Translations under genes and position numbers: made by a program
The notes under the pieces: generated by a model
What the model was told of the DNA's origin: nothing
Databases searched by the model: none
What the model saw: only the letters and a program-made list of their open reading frames with translations
Assembly (NCBI GenBank): GCA_014859215.1
Contig: JACUUS010000071.1
Coordinates: 1-10,643, forward strand
Direction: 5' to 3'
DNA from: Dehalococcoidia bacterium
GTDB lineage: Bacteria; Chloroflexota; Dehalococcoidia; SZUA-161
Length of the DNA stretch: 10,643 bases
Shown here: piece after piece, positions 1 to 6,746 of the stretch
Numbering within the stretch: position 1 is the first letter of the stretch
Layout: each line of letters opens with the position of its first letter

Positions 1-954
1 TAGCTCCAGCCTGTCGATAAGCTCGAGCTCTTCCCCCAGCCGCTTCTCAGCCTCGACATCGGAAGGCTGATACTTCTCGAGCATCTTTTGCCGGCACAGC
101 TTTCGGAGAAAAGATACCGCTGTCTCCCCATCAGGGGCCCGGTAATCGGGGAAACGGTAGCTCGAAAAGTCGAGGCCAACATTGCAGGCATCCGCGATCC
201 TGAGCGTGTTGGCGACAGCGTCTGGACAAGCGGCGAACAGCTTTTGCATCTCGTCCGCTGTCTTCAGGTAGGACTCGGAGTTGGGCCTGCGGAGATGGTG
301 GGAGTCATCCAGCCTGGTCCGGTTCCTGATGCATACCAGCACGTCCTGGAGCCGGTGGTCTTCCCTTCTCGCATAGTGGACGTTATTGGTGGCAACATAT
401 CCGAGACCCAGCTCGCGGGCCAGCCCCACGAGCTTCGCGCAAAGCTCGCGGTCATGCGGGCGCAGGTTATTCTGAAGCTCTATCCAGAAGCTATCCCTGC
501 CGAAGACCTCCATGTACTTCCGGGCGGCAAGATATGCCTTCTCCCTGTCTGCGGCCAGCAGCGCCGCCGGGACCTCGCCTTTCTCGCAGCCGGAAAGGCA
601 GAAAAGATCGCCGGAATACCTGGCCAGGGCATCGAAGTCCAGCGAGGCCTTTCCCTTGCTGTGCGCAAGCTGCGCGTGGCTCACCAGGCGGCAGAGGTTT
701 GAATACCCGCTGCTGTTCTTCGCCAGCAGGACAAGGTGGAAGCCGCCGCCCAGCGTGACTTCCACACCGATAATGGACTTTACACCCAACTCGACGGCTT
801 CGCGATGGAAACGGACGGCGGCATACAGGCCGTCGTGGTCGGTAATAGCGAGGGCCGGCATTCCGATCTCGCCCGCCCTTGCCGCCAGGGTCGCGGGATG
901 GGAGGCCCCGTCAAGAAAAGAGAAATTCGTATGGCAGTGAAGCTCGGCATACAT
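1..954 (-). CDS. dnaE2: Error-prone DNA polymerase DnaE2, N-terminal part (cut by window edge)
   Basis: This is the N-terminal 318 residues of a C-family DNA polymerase alpha subunit of the DnaE2 (ImuC) type, which carries out mutagenic translesion synthesis after DNA damage. The frame is open to the left edge without a stop. The protein opens with the PHP domain: ELHCHTNFSFLDGAS at residues 4-18 gives the HxH metal motif (H6, H8), TDHDGLY lies at 38-44, SGCEKGEVPA at 121-130, and ATNNVHYARREDH at 188-200 followed by QDVLVCI. The opening and the adjacent imuB and DUF6504-type genes favour DnaE2 over the replicative DnaE1. The ATG at 954 follows the stop of the upstream gene by one base (TGATATG) and has no strong Shine-Dalgarno, so translational coupling is likely. 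The polymerase, finger and clamp-binding regions lie outside the window. Family assignment is firm; the DnaE2 subtype is slightly less so. Confidence 0.93.
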   Translation of the reverse strand, partial: MYAELHCHTNFSFLDGASHPATLAARAGEIGMPALAITDHDGLYAAVRFHREAVELGVKSIIGVEVTLGGGFHLVLLAKNSSGYSNLCRLVSHAQLAHSKGKASLDFDALARYSGDLFCLSGCEKGEVPAALLAADREKAYLAARKYMEVFGRDSFWIELQNNLRPHDRELCAKLVGLARELGLGYVATNNVHYARREDHRLQDVLVCIRNRTRLDDSHHLRRPNSESYLKTADEMQKLFAACPDAVANTLRIADACNVGLDFSSYRFPDYRAPDGETAVSFLRKLCRQKMLEKYQPSDVEAEKRLGEELELIDRLEL

Positions 955-955
955 A

Positions 956-1204
956 TCAATACTTCTGCTGGTACCATTTCCCCGAAAGCAGGTCCTGGAA
1001 AACAGTCGACACCAGGCCGTCCTTTAATTCGACCTCGAAATACAGGCGCGATATCTCGTCCCTCCACCACTCATCATCCACCCGCCAGGCATTGCGCACC
1101 GCCGTCACCGCGCTCCGCCTGCCGTTCCGGACTAAGGCGACAGGTTCACCCGAGACGTCCGCCAGGACCTCGATCTCGCGCGGTTCATTAAGCCGTGCCG
1201 CCAT
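956..1204 (-). CDS. DUF6504-type small protein of the ImuB-DnaE2 operon
   Basis: This is an 82-residue protein of unknown biochemical function. It resembles the small DUF6504-type proteins that sit between imuB and dnaE2 in Actinomycetota and Chloroflexota; I recognise it from the pattern NEPREIEV near the start, the centre VDDEWWRDEISRLYFEVEL (about residues 42-60), and the end TVFQDLLSGKWYQQ. The conserved WRDEISR and TVF.DL..G.WY.Q patterns, with many aromatic residues, are what the family shows. The ATG at 1204 is preceded by GGAG at 1212-1215 with a 7-base spacer, next to the TAA of imuB, and the gene ends one base before dnaE2. There is no signal peptide or membrane segment. Its place in the SOS unit suggests an accessory of the translesion complex, but that is inference from position only. 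Confidence 0.8.
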   Translation of the reverse strand: MAARLNEPREIEVLADVSGEPVALVRNGRRSAVTAVRNAWRVDDEWWRDEISRLYFEVELKDGLVSTVFQDLLSGKWYQQKY

Positions 1205-1215
1205 TCAAGGGCTCC

Positions 1216-2421
1216 TTATGGCTCGAAATCAACAAGCGTTGAGCGCCGTTCCGGTATACGCGAATCCGGGTCCGCCTCCACGACCCTTTTCAGCGGGTTG
1301 CCGCCGTACCTGGCCCGGAAGCGCTTAACGGTAGATTCCAGCTTCTGCTCACGCCGGGACCTCTCCCCTTTGAAAAGAGAGGCCTGGCCACCCTGCTCGC
1401 CTCCAAGCTGAGCAAGGCCCAGGTGAATGCCGCTCACTCCCGCCGTTAAATGCGCGTTTTCCAGGCGGTGACGCAGCAGGGTCAGGATTTCCCGCGCGGA
1501 GTCAGTGGGGGTTTTCAGCATGAAGGTGTCATACCAGGTCTCCCCGCCGTCGAGCTTCAGGCAAAGCCTGACCTGCCCGCATACCCCGTTCCGTTCCCTC
1601 AGAGAGGGTATCAGCCTGTCCAGCGCTGTATTGAGGGCGGCCAGCAGCCCATCCATAGTCTCGATCGGATTAGCGCGGGAAAGCTCGTGCTCCAGGATGT
1701 CCGGACGGGCCCGGGGCACGAGGCGGCGGCCGTCCTTGCCATGAGCCAGCCGGTGTGCCAGCGCGCCTTCCTCTCCGAACTGGTTAACCATCGCCTCCAG
1801 CGGCAGCGAAGCTATCTGGCCCAGCGTGCGCAGGCCCAGCAGGTCAAACCGCCTCTTTACCTCTTCAGATACCGGCACCAGGTGCGCCGGCAAAGGCGCG
1901 AGGAAATGCTTTTCTTCACCTGCGGCGACAATGCGGGGGTTGCGGAACTCAGCCGCATCCGCCGCCATGCGCGCGATGAACTTGCCACCTGCGATACCAA
2001 TTTTCGGTTTGAGGCGGGTACCCGAGAATACCCGGGTCGCGATCAGCCGGGCCAAGACCGCATCCGGGCCGAAAAGTCCTTCCAGGCCGGCGCCGTCGAG
2101 AAAGGCCCTCCCCGGTCCTTCAATTTCTACAATGGGACTGAACTGGTCCAGAATATCGAGCACCTCGTTGAAGGCACGAGTGTATTTACCGGTATCCAGC
2201 GGGAGGAAGACGGCGCCGGGGCAGAGATAGCGGGCCTGCCGCAGCGGCATACCGGGCGCAATGCCGGCATTCGCCGCCTGCGCAGAGCAGTCGAAAACCG
2301 GCTTTCGTTCGCCGGGGAAACCGCCGATAACGACCGGTTGCGATACAAGCTCCGGGTGTTCCCTGGCCTCCACCGCGTATGTGAAATGGTCGATACACAC
2401 GCAGATGATTCTCTGGTCCAT
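1216..2421 (-). CDS. imuB: ImuB-like Y-family DNA polymerase homologue, probably catalytically inactive
   Basis: This is a 401-residue Y-family polymerase homologue. ImuB proteins act as adaptors that link DnaE2 to the beta clamp in damage-induced mutagenesis. Visible parts are the N-terminal catalytic core (CIDHFTYAVEARE at 9-21; VFDCSAQAANAGIAPGMPLRQA at about 42-63), the palm segment SPIVEIEGPGRAFLDGAG at 95-112, the thumb helix-hairpin-helix area (LLGLRTLGQIASLP at 194-207) and a little-finger-like region from about 240. D11 of the first catalytic motif is kept. In the second motif the paired acidic residues of active enzymes (SxDEA in DinB) are G104 and R105, so polymerase activity is unlikely. 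QASLF at 346-350 fits the beta-clamp binding pentapeptide. The ATG at 2421 follows a modest AGAGG. It is the first gene behind the SOS promoter; no imuA precedes it. The two residue changes separate it from DNA polymerase IV. Confidence 0.88.
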   Translation of the reverse strand: MDQRIICVCIDHFTYAVEAREHPELVSQPVVIGGFPGERKPVFDCSAQAANAGIAPGMPLRQARYLCPGAVFLPLDTGKYTRAFNEVLDILDQFSPIVEIEGPGRAFLDGAGLEGLFGPDAVLARLIATRVFSGTRLKPKIGIAGGKFIARMAADAAEFRNPRIVAAGEEKHFLAPLPAHLVPVSEEVKRRFDLLGLRTLGQIASLPLEAMVNQFGEEGALAHRLAHGKDGRRLVPRARPDILEHELSRANPIETMDGLLAALNTALDRLIPSLRERNGVCGQVRLCLKLDGGETWYDTFMLKTPTDSAREILTLLRHRLENAHLTAGVSGIHLGLAQLGGEQGGQASLFKGERSRREQKLESTVKRFRARYGGNPLKRVVEADPDSRIPERRSTLVDFEP

Positions 2422-2447
2422 CGCAGCCTCTAAGTGGGAGAGGTTCG

Positions 2448-2476
2448 ATTATAGAACGGGTGTTCTAATAAGTCAA
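2448..2476 (-). promoter_or_regulatory. Consensus sigma-70-type promoter for the imuB operon
   Basis: Read on the minus strand, TTGACT (plus positions 2471-2476) and TATAAT (2448-2453) are separated by exactly 17 bases. This is close to an ideal housekeeping promoter, 27 bases upstream of the imuB ATG at 2421, which leaves a short leader of roughly 20 bases. Such a strong core promoter would need tight repression, and the SOS box that fills its spacer supplies that. Confidence 0.85.
2452..2467. promoter_or_regulatory. SOS box (LexA-type operator) inside the imuB promoter spacer
   Basis: TAGAACGGGTGTTCTA is an inverted repeat with perfect 6-base arms around a 4-base centre. Its core, GAAC-N4-GTTC at 2454-2465, is the operator form bound by LexA/DinR in Gram-positive bacteria. 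The core abuts the -10 hexamer and lies wholly within the 17-base spacer, so bound LexA should block RNA polymerase. A further half-site-like GTTC lies at 2443-2446, just downstream of the -10; its meaning is unclear. Regulation of imuB-dnaE2 by LexA is established in several bacteria; its action here is inferred from the site. Confidence 0.85.
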
Positions 2477-2478
2477 GA

Positions 2479-2551
2479 TGAGATGAGACTGAGGATTGAA
2501 ATTTGAGATTGAGAATTAAGATTAAGAACTGAGATTGAGATTAAGAATTAG
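2479..2551. repeat. Purine-rich degenerate repeat between the two operons
   Basis: This low-complexity stretch is built from variants of GAGATTGAGA and ATTAAGA. Two similar units follow each other directly: one at 2505-2530 beginning GAGATTGAGAATTAAG, one at 2531-2550 beginning GAGATTGAGATTAAG, and looser GATGAGA/GAGACTGAGGATTGA forms precede them. The plus strand is almost free of C and clearly richer in A and T than the surroundings. It fills most of the gap upstream of the SOS promoter. I see no hairpin, T-run terminator or reading frame in it. It looks like a degenerate minisatellite, of unknown role. Confidence 0.6.
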
Positions 2552-2563
2552 CAGGTCGTTTTT

Positions 2564-4942
2564 CTACCGCGAGAGGCCGGGGACTGCTCCGGCAGCGAAA
2601 CTTTCCTCGCACAGCTCCAGCAGGTCCTCCGTAAACATGCGGCGTTCGCTTGACTGCGTGCTCAGGTAAATGTGGCGCGCAAGAGTGAGCAAGATATAGG
2701 TATGCATCAGGACGTATGCCTCCTCGTTATAGAGCTTAACATACCTTTGACCCATTGCTTTCTCGATATCCGCCAGAGCTCCGGAATTACCCAGGACTCG
2801 AAGCGCGTATTCTTTCAGATGCGCTATGAAATTGCCGGTATCCAGTCCCTGGTCCCCTTTGCAGTAGAGATCGAAGTCCAGGAGATAAAGACGGTTGTCA
2901 TCCACAATTACATGCTCATAGTAGAAGTCCCGGTGACAGCAGACCGTTCGGCAGCGCGGCGCGGCATCGCCCAGGCGGTCACATTCCTTAAGCACCCGTT
3001 CGATGCGTTTCGACCATTCCGGCCTGAGCCTGCTTACCTCGGGCAAACGCTGATGAAGGATACCCAATTCGTCCGTCATCACGTGTGGCTTACGACATGG
3101 CGTTACGTTGGCTTGCTGGAGCTTGTATGTAGCATCGACTATCCGCCTGGCGAGTGCGGCTCCGTCGGGTCCGGCAAGGGACCGTATCGCACCCGTACCC
3201 CGCACTTTCTTCTGCAGCCACATTCGAAATTCCGGAATGACACCAACCGGCTCAGCCACCATAATACCGTCAGGCGAATCCGTTCCAAATCCGTGCCGCC
3301 AGAGAGATTTGACGCAGGAGTACGTCCGCTCATCCAGTCCCTTTTTTGCACGCACCTTGCCCAGCAAGGTCACAGCTTCCGGCACCGAACTCGACGGATC
3401 TTCAAGCTCGATATCATATTCAACAATGCATCGCCGTCCCGGTTTATGCCGGGTCACGCGTATTGCCCGGATATCTGAATGCCGGTTTGATGCGCACCGG
3501 GCCTGAAGCAAGCACTCGCCAAGTCTTTTCTGCGCCTGGGCCGGATTGAGCGCCCCGGCCAGGAACGGCATATCAGGCTGTTGCAGCAGGTTGAACGGGT
3601 CGATCACTTCAATCTTTTTTCTTGGACCCGTTCCTCTATGGAAAATCCCTCCGGTTTCTTGCAGGTATGACCAGGCGCGCTCCAGAAGCGACTCGGTGAG
3701 CCGGGGCCAGTCAGCAGCATGACGCCCGAATCTGGCCAGGGTCCTATGTAAATCGGCTGCTACACGCAACAACCCGACGGAAGTGTAAAGCTCGATATTC
3801 GCAGGTGGACTGCCGGCAGCACTCTCATAACCTCGCAAGAATGCGTTCCTGGCCATTTCCAGCCTGCACTGCGAGAGGACGCCGGTGAGATTGTCCTCTT
3901 CAAGGTGAGCTATGAACAGTCCCAGATCGGCTGACGGGTCAGTGCGTACAGCATTGTCCAGGTCAAGGATTATTGCTGAGCCGTCATTTATCAGGATTTG
4001 CTCACTATTGAAATCCCCGTGTACCGGGTAGTCTACCGGAGGCGCACCGGATAGGATGCGGGCCAGTTCCCTGGCAAGTTCTCTTACCCGCTTCTCCAGG
4101 TGAGGGAAAATGAATTGAAGCTCGGCAGCCGCCGCGAGCAGACTCGAACATTCGCTGTTCCGGGTCAAATACTTCAGGCCATCCGCTTTTTGCGAGTGAA
4201 TTTCGGCCAGGGCGGCGCCGGCTGTCTCAACAGCACGAGGCTCAAACAGCGTCCCCAGGATAACATCCTTGAGCAGGTTTCCCTCCGCCCACTCAAAGAT
4301 TACCGTGTGGTGACGGGTTGAACGGCCGATTCTCCGGGGGACCTTCAACGGTCCTCCCGACAATATTGCCTTCGCGTTCGCACTGGATTCGCGGAACCGC
4401 GCAGGGGCGTAGACCTTGATTTTTGCGAGCGGAGCGCCGTCGACGGAAAGACGCCCCACAAATCTCTGTTCGGGCTTGTACCTGATTCGCTCCAGGCCGG
4501 CCTCCCAGAGCTGGGGCTCCCGGGGTAAGGTCTTCTGCAGAAAGCGGCTGCGGCCATCTTCCGTGAAGAGCTCCGGAAGCAAATTCAGTTTGCCGTCTTG
4601 CGGAAAGACGAACAGGGCTATGGCATCATTCTCAAGGATAACGGCGCCCGGGCCGTGGAGACTGGACGTACCGCCCTTTCGGTAAGCCTTCCGCATCTTA
4701 TCAATAGCGGCAACCGCTTTTCCGTATATGTCGAGGGTGCCGCCGTTCGTTTCCAGCCTGTAGGCGACCAGGCAGCTTATGCCCGGCTTGTAGCGGACAT
4801 AGGTGACTTGAGCTCCGTGCACTTCGTCGAATGGCAGGCAATTGCGAAGCCTGGCGACCAGCTCATCGGGTTCGAGCAATACGCTCAGCCCTTTCAACCT
4901 GCTGTCACGGCGACCGAGCTCCTTACCGGCCGGATAGAGCAT
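2564..4942 (-). CDS. Large APH-like tandem phosphotransferase (kinase-fold) protein
   Basis: This is a 792-residue soluble protein with two aminoglycoside-phosphotransferase/choline-kinase-like catalytic lobes. Lobe one has HGDFNSEQIL at 308-317 and ILDLDN at 325-330, lobe two has HRDFYYEHVIV at 670-680 and LLDFD at 687-691; both continue to a (G)xFIAHL motif (341-347 and 703-709). An N-lobe-type motif, R(Y/H)KPxxxxxV, occurs three times (about 50-59, 154-163, 498-507), followed by possible lysines at 75, 174/176 and 529. The catalytic-loop Asn of APH enzymes is Q315 and H677. The ATG at 4942 is chosen because GAGGAG lies 7 bases upstream (4950-4955); an ATG at 4984 would add 14 residues with no comparable site. 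The start overlaps the ABC exporter gene by 20 bases. The substrate is unknown; a sugar or lipid-glycan intermediate made by the neighbouring transferases is a guess. A non-catalytic role is possible. No antibiotic resistance role is supported. Confidence 0.82.
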   Translation of the reverse strand: MLYPAGKELGRRDSRLKGLSVLLEPDELVARLRNCLPFDEVHGAQVTYVRYKPGISCLVAYRLETNGGTLDIYGKAVAAIDKMRKAYRKGGTSSLHGPGAVILENDAIALFVFPQDGKLNLLPELFTEDGRSRFLQKTLPREPQLWEAGLERIRYKPEQRFVGRLSVDGAPLAKIKVYAPARFRESSANAKAILSGGPLKVPRRIGRSTRHHTVIFEWAEGNLLKDVILGTLFEPRAVETAGAALAEIHSQKADGLKYLTRNSECSSLLAAAAELQFIFPHLEKRVRELARELARILSGAPPVDYPVHGDFNSEQILINDGSAIILDLDNAVRTDPSADLGLFIAHLEEDNLTGVLSQCRLEMARNAFLRGYESAAGSPPANIELYTSVGLLRVAADLHRTLARFGRHAADWPRLTESLLERAWSYLQETGGIFHRGTGPRKKIEVIDPFNLLQQPDMPFLAGALNPAQAQKRLGECLLQARCASNRHSDIRAIRVTRHKPGRRCIVEYDIELEDPSSSVPEAVTLLGKVRAKKGLDERTYSCVKSLWRHGFGTDSPDGIMVAEPVGVIPEFRMWLQKKVRGTGAIRSLAGPDGAALARRIVDATYKLQQANVTPCRKPHVMTDELGILHQRLPEVSRLRPEWSKRIERVLKECDRLGDAAPRCRTVCCHRDFYYEHVIVDDNRLYLLDFDLYCKGDQGLDTGNFIAHLKEYALRVLGNSGALADIEKAMGQRYVKLYNEEAYVLMHTYILLTLARHIYLSTQSSERRMFTEDLLELCEESFAAGAVPGLSR

Positions 4943-6746
4943 GCGATTTCTCCTCAAATAACTGTAGTCTATACAGAACCGCATAGCGCCCCGACAGCCT
5001 CATAAGCTCTTCGTGCGTCCCGCGTTCGGCCACGCCTCTGTCGTCGATGTAAAGAATCAGGTCTGCCCTCGCCGCGAGCTGCAGGTCATGAGTAGCAACA
5101 AGTGTGGTACGCCCTTGCCGGAGCCGCTCCAGGGCCTCGAGCACCTTACCCTGGTTCTCCTCATCAAGACTGCTTGTTGGCTCATCCAGGATCAGGATCG
5201 GGGTCTTTCGAACCGCCGCGCGAGCTATGGCGATTCTCTGGCGCTGTCCCACCGAGAGTGTTATGCCGCGCTCAGCCAGGTCTGTGTTATATGCGTTCGG
5301 CATGCTCATTATGAAGTCATGCGCGTTTGCCAGGCGAGCCGCGCTCCTGATATCCCTGTCGCCGGCTTCCGGATTACCGCACGAAATATTGTCACGCAGG
5401 CTTGCGGCAAACAGGAGACCATCCTGGAGCACAACGCTTATCTGGGTCCTCAACGAGGCAATCTTGTAGTCACGAATGTCCCGTCCATCGACCAGCACAC
5501 GCCCGCTTGTTGGATCATACAGGCGCAGCAAGAGTCCAAGCAGTGTAGTCTTGCCGCCGCCGGAAGGCCCGACCAGAGCTACCTGCTGACCCGGCAGCAC
5601 TTCGAAGGATACATTGGCCAGCACGCCTCTGGCCGTTTCATATCGAAAACCGACGTTGTCAAAGACAATGTGCCCCGTGAAGGCCGGAGCAGTCACCGCG
5701 CCGGGCAGGTCCCTGACTTCGGGTTTGCGTTGCAGAATATCGAGAATCCGCTCTCCGGCGGCACTGGCCTTGGCAAGTCGTGCAGTGTATTTGGCGAAGT
5801 CCCTTTGCGGCTTGAAGGCATATCTCAAATAGAGAACGAATACCAGGAGATCGCCCGGAGTCAGCGCATTGCTCAGTACCAGTCTTGCGCCATAGCACAA
5901 TACGAGAGCTGTTGAGACGGCAAAGAGGATGTCCACCGTACGCTCGAGCCTGGCCTGGAGACGTTTCGCCTTGACTCCCTGTTTAAGGTCTACCTTATTC
6001 TGGGCCGAGAAGGCTTTCGAGAAATTCTCCTCAAGCGAGAGCGCCTGCACGGTAGCGATAGCCGTCATCGACTCCGCGGCTGTCGTCGCCAGTTTGCTTT
6101 CCTGTTTTCTTTGCTTCCTGGCGACATGCTGTATCCTTTTGCTGAGGCGGGCGGTTGTCAGCCAGAACAGGGGAACGATCGCCAGAGAGATAAGCGCGAG
6201 TTCCCAGTTCAGCCAGAACATCACTCCCACTATTCCAAACAGGACCAAAAGACTTCCCGCTAACGGCAGCAAAGCGGTTACAGCAACCTCTTTGAGAATT
6301 CCCACATCGCTTACCACGCGTATTGTCAGGTCGCCGCCTCTGGCCTTGCTGTGAAACGATAGCGGAAGGCGCTGCAAGTGCTGGAAGACATCATTGCGTA
6401 CCGCGGTAAGCACGCGGTTCCCGACAAGTGCGAAGCTGACCGTTGCGAAATAGGCAGCGATCGCTCTCATTCCGATAATGACGACAATGGAGAAGGCCAG
6501 AATGGCAATCATCAGCATGGGCTCCAGCCCGCTGACATAAGGAATCGGGAGCGAGTCCGCGCCGGTAATGTGGTCAAAGATGAATTTAAGCGGCCACGGC
6601 TCCAGCAGTCTGAACAGGGTTTCCCCGATAAGTGCGAAGAGCCCCCCTGCCGCAAGGAAACTCGACTTACGCATGTGAGGCCAGAAATAGCGTGAGGTGC
6701 GCCACAGACCGGGCAGAGATTTCACAAGGGTATCAGGCCTTGCCAT
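4923..6746 (-). CDS. ABC exporter half-transporter (fused permease and ATPase, MsbA/LipA type)
   Basis: This is a 607-residue type IV (exporter-fold) ABC half-transporter that would work as a dimer in the cytoplasmic membrane, driving export with ATP. The transmembrane domain spans about residues 25-310, with hydrophobic segments near 30-48, 77-100, 155-176, 179-197 and 272-292. The ATPase follows: Walker A GPSGGGKT at 393-400, Q-loop VVLQD at 438-442, signature LSVGQRQRIAIARA at 497-510, Walker B ILILDEP at 517-523 and switch histidine H553. All catalytic residues are present; only the second G of LSGGQ is V. The length is normal for the family. The ATG at 6746 has GAGGT 5 bases upstream and overlaps the preceding glycosyltransferase by 14 bases. 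Lipid-linked sugars, glycolipids, peptides and drugs are all exported by this fold; the three adjacent glycosyltransferases favour a glycosylated lipid or oligosaccharide. Substrate is inference. Confidence 0.93.
   Translation of the reverse strand: MARPDTLVKSLPGLWRTSRYFWPHMRKSSFLAAGGLFALIGETLFRLLEPWPLKFIFDHITGADSLPIPYVSGLEPMLMIAILAFSIVVIIGMRAIAAYFATVSFALVGNRVLTAVRNDVFQHLQRLPLSFHSKARGGDLTIRVVSDVGILKEVAVTALLPLAGSLLVLFGIVGVMFWLNWELALISLAIVPLFWLTTARLSKRIQHVARKQRKQESKLATTAAESMTAIATVQALSLEENFSKAFSAQNKVDLKQGVKAKRLQARLERTVDILFAVSTALVLCYGARLVLSNALTPGDLLVFVLYLRYAFKPQRDFAKYTARLAKASAAGERILDILQRKPEVRDLPGAVTAPAFTGHIVFDNVGFRYETARGVLANVSFEVLPGQQVALVGPSGGGKTTLLGLLLRLYDPTSGRVLVDGRDIRDYKIASLRTQISVVLQDGLLFAASLRDNISCGNPEAGDRDIRSAARLANAHDFIMSMPNAYNTDLAERGITLSVGQRQRIAIARAAVRKTPILILDEPTSSLDEENQGKVLEALERLRQGRTTLVATHDLQLAARADLILYIDDRGVAERGTHEELMRLSGRYAVLYRLQLFEEKSHALSGR
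4950..4955 (-). promoter_or_regulatory. Ribosome binding site that fixes the kinase-like gene start
   Basis: GAGGAG on the minus strand, 7 bases before the ATG at 4942 and inside the 3' end of the ABC exporter gene. It argues for the shorter start and against the in-frame ATG at 4984. Confidence 0.8.

Noticed and set aside
88..702. Plus-strand open frame (204 codons) opposite dnaE2
   Set aside because: The minus strand gives a continuous PHP domain over the same bases, so this is a shadow.
1450..2433. Long plus-strand open frame (327 codons) opposite imuB
   Set aside because: It is antisense to a well-supported Y-family protein, its translation shows no family motif and it is rich in Q, R and G as expected from a high-GC shadow frame.
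2443..2457. GTTC-N7-GAAC as a second operator
   Set aside because: It shares one half-site with the perfect GAAC-N4-GTTC box and does not match the alphaproteobacterial GTTC-N7-GTTC direct repeat; probably chance or at most a weak contact.
2479..2551. Possible CRISPR array or attachment site in the repeat stretch
   Set aside because: Units are short, imperfect and directly joined, with no unique spacers of even length, no integrase and no tRNA nearby.
2672..3478. Plus-strand open frame (268 codons) opposite the kinase-like gene
   Set aside because: The minus-strand frame has clear HRDF and DFD motifs there; the plus-strand product shows nothing recognisable.
2564..4942. Aminoglycoside resistance gene
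   Set aside because: The kinase fold is shared, but the size, the tandem arrangement, the altered catalytic loop and the glycosyltransferase context do not match resistance enzymes.
5013..5915. Long plus-strand open frame (300 codons) opposite the ABC exporter ATPase
   Set aside because: The opposite strand carries all ABC ATPase motifs in order; the plus-strand translation has no recognisable domain and a composition typical of a shadow.
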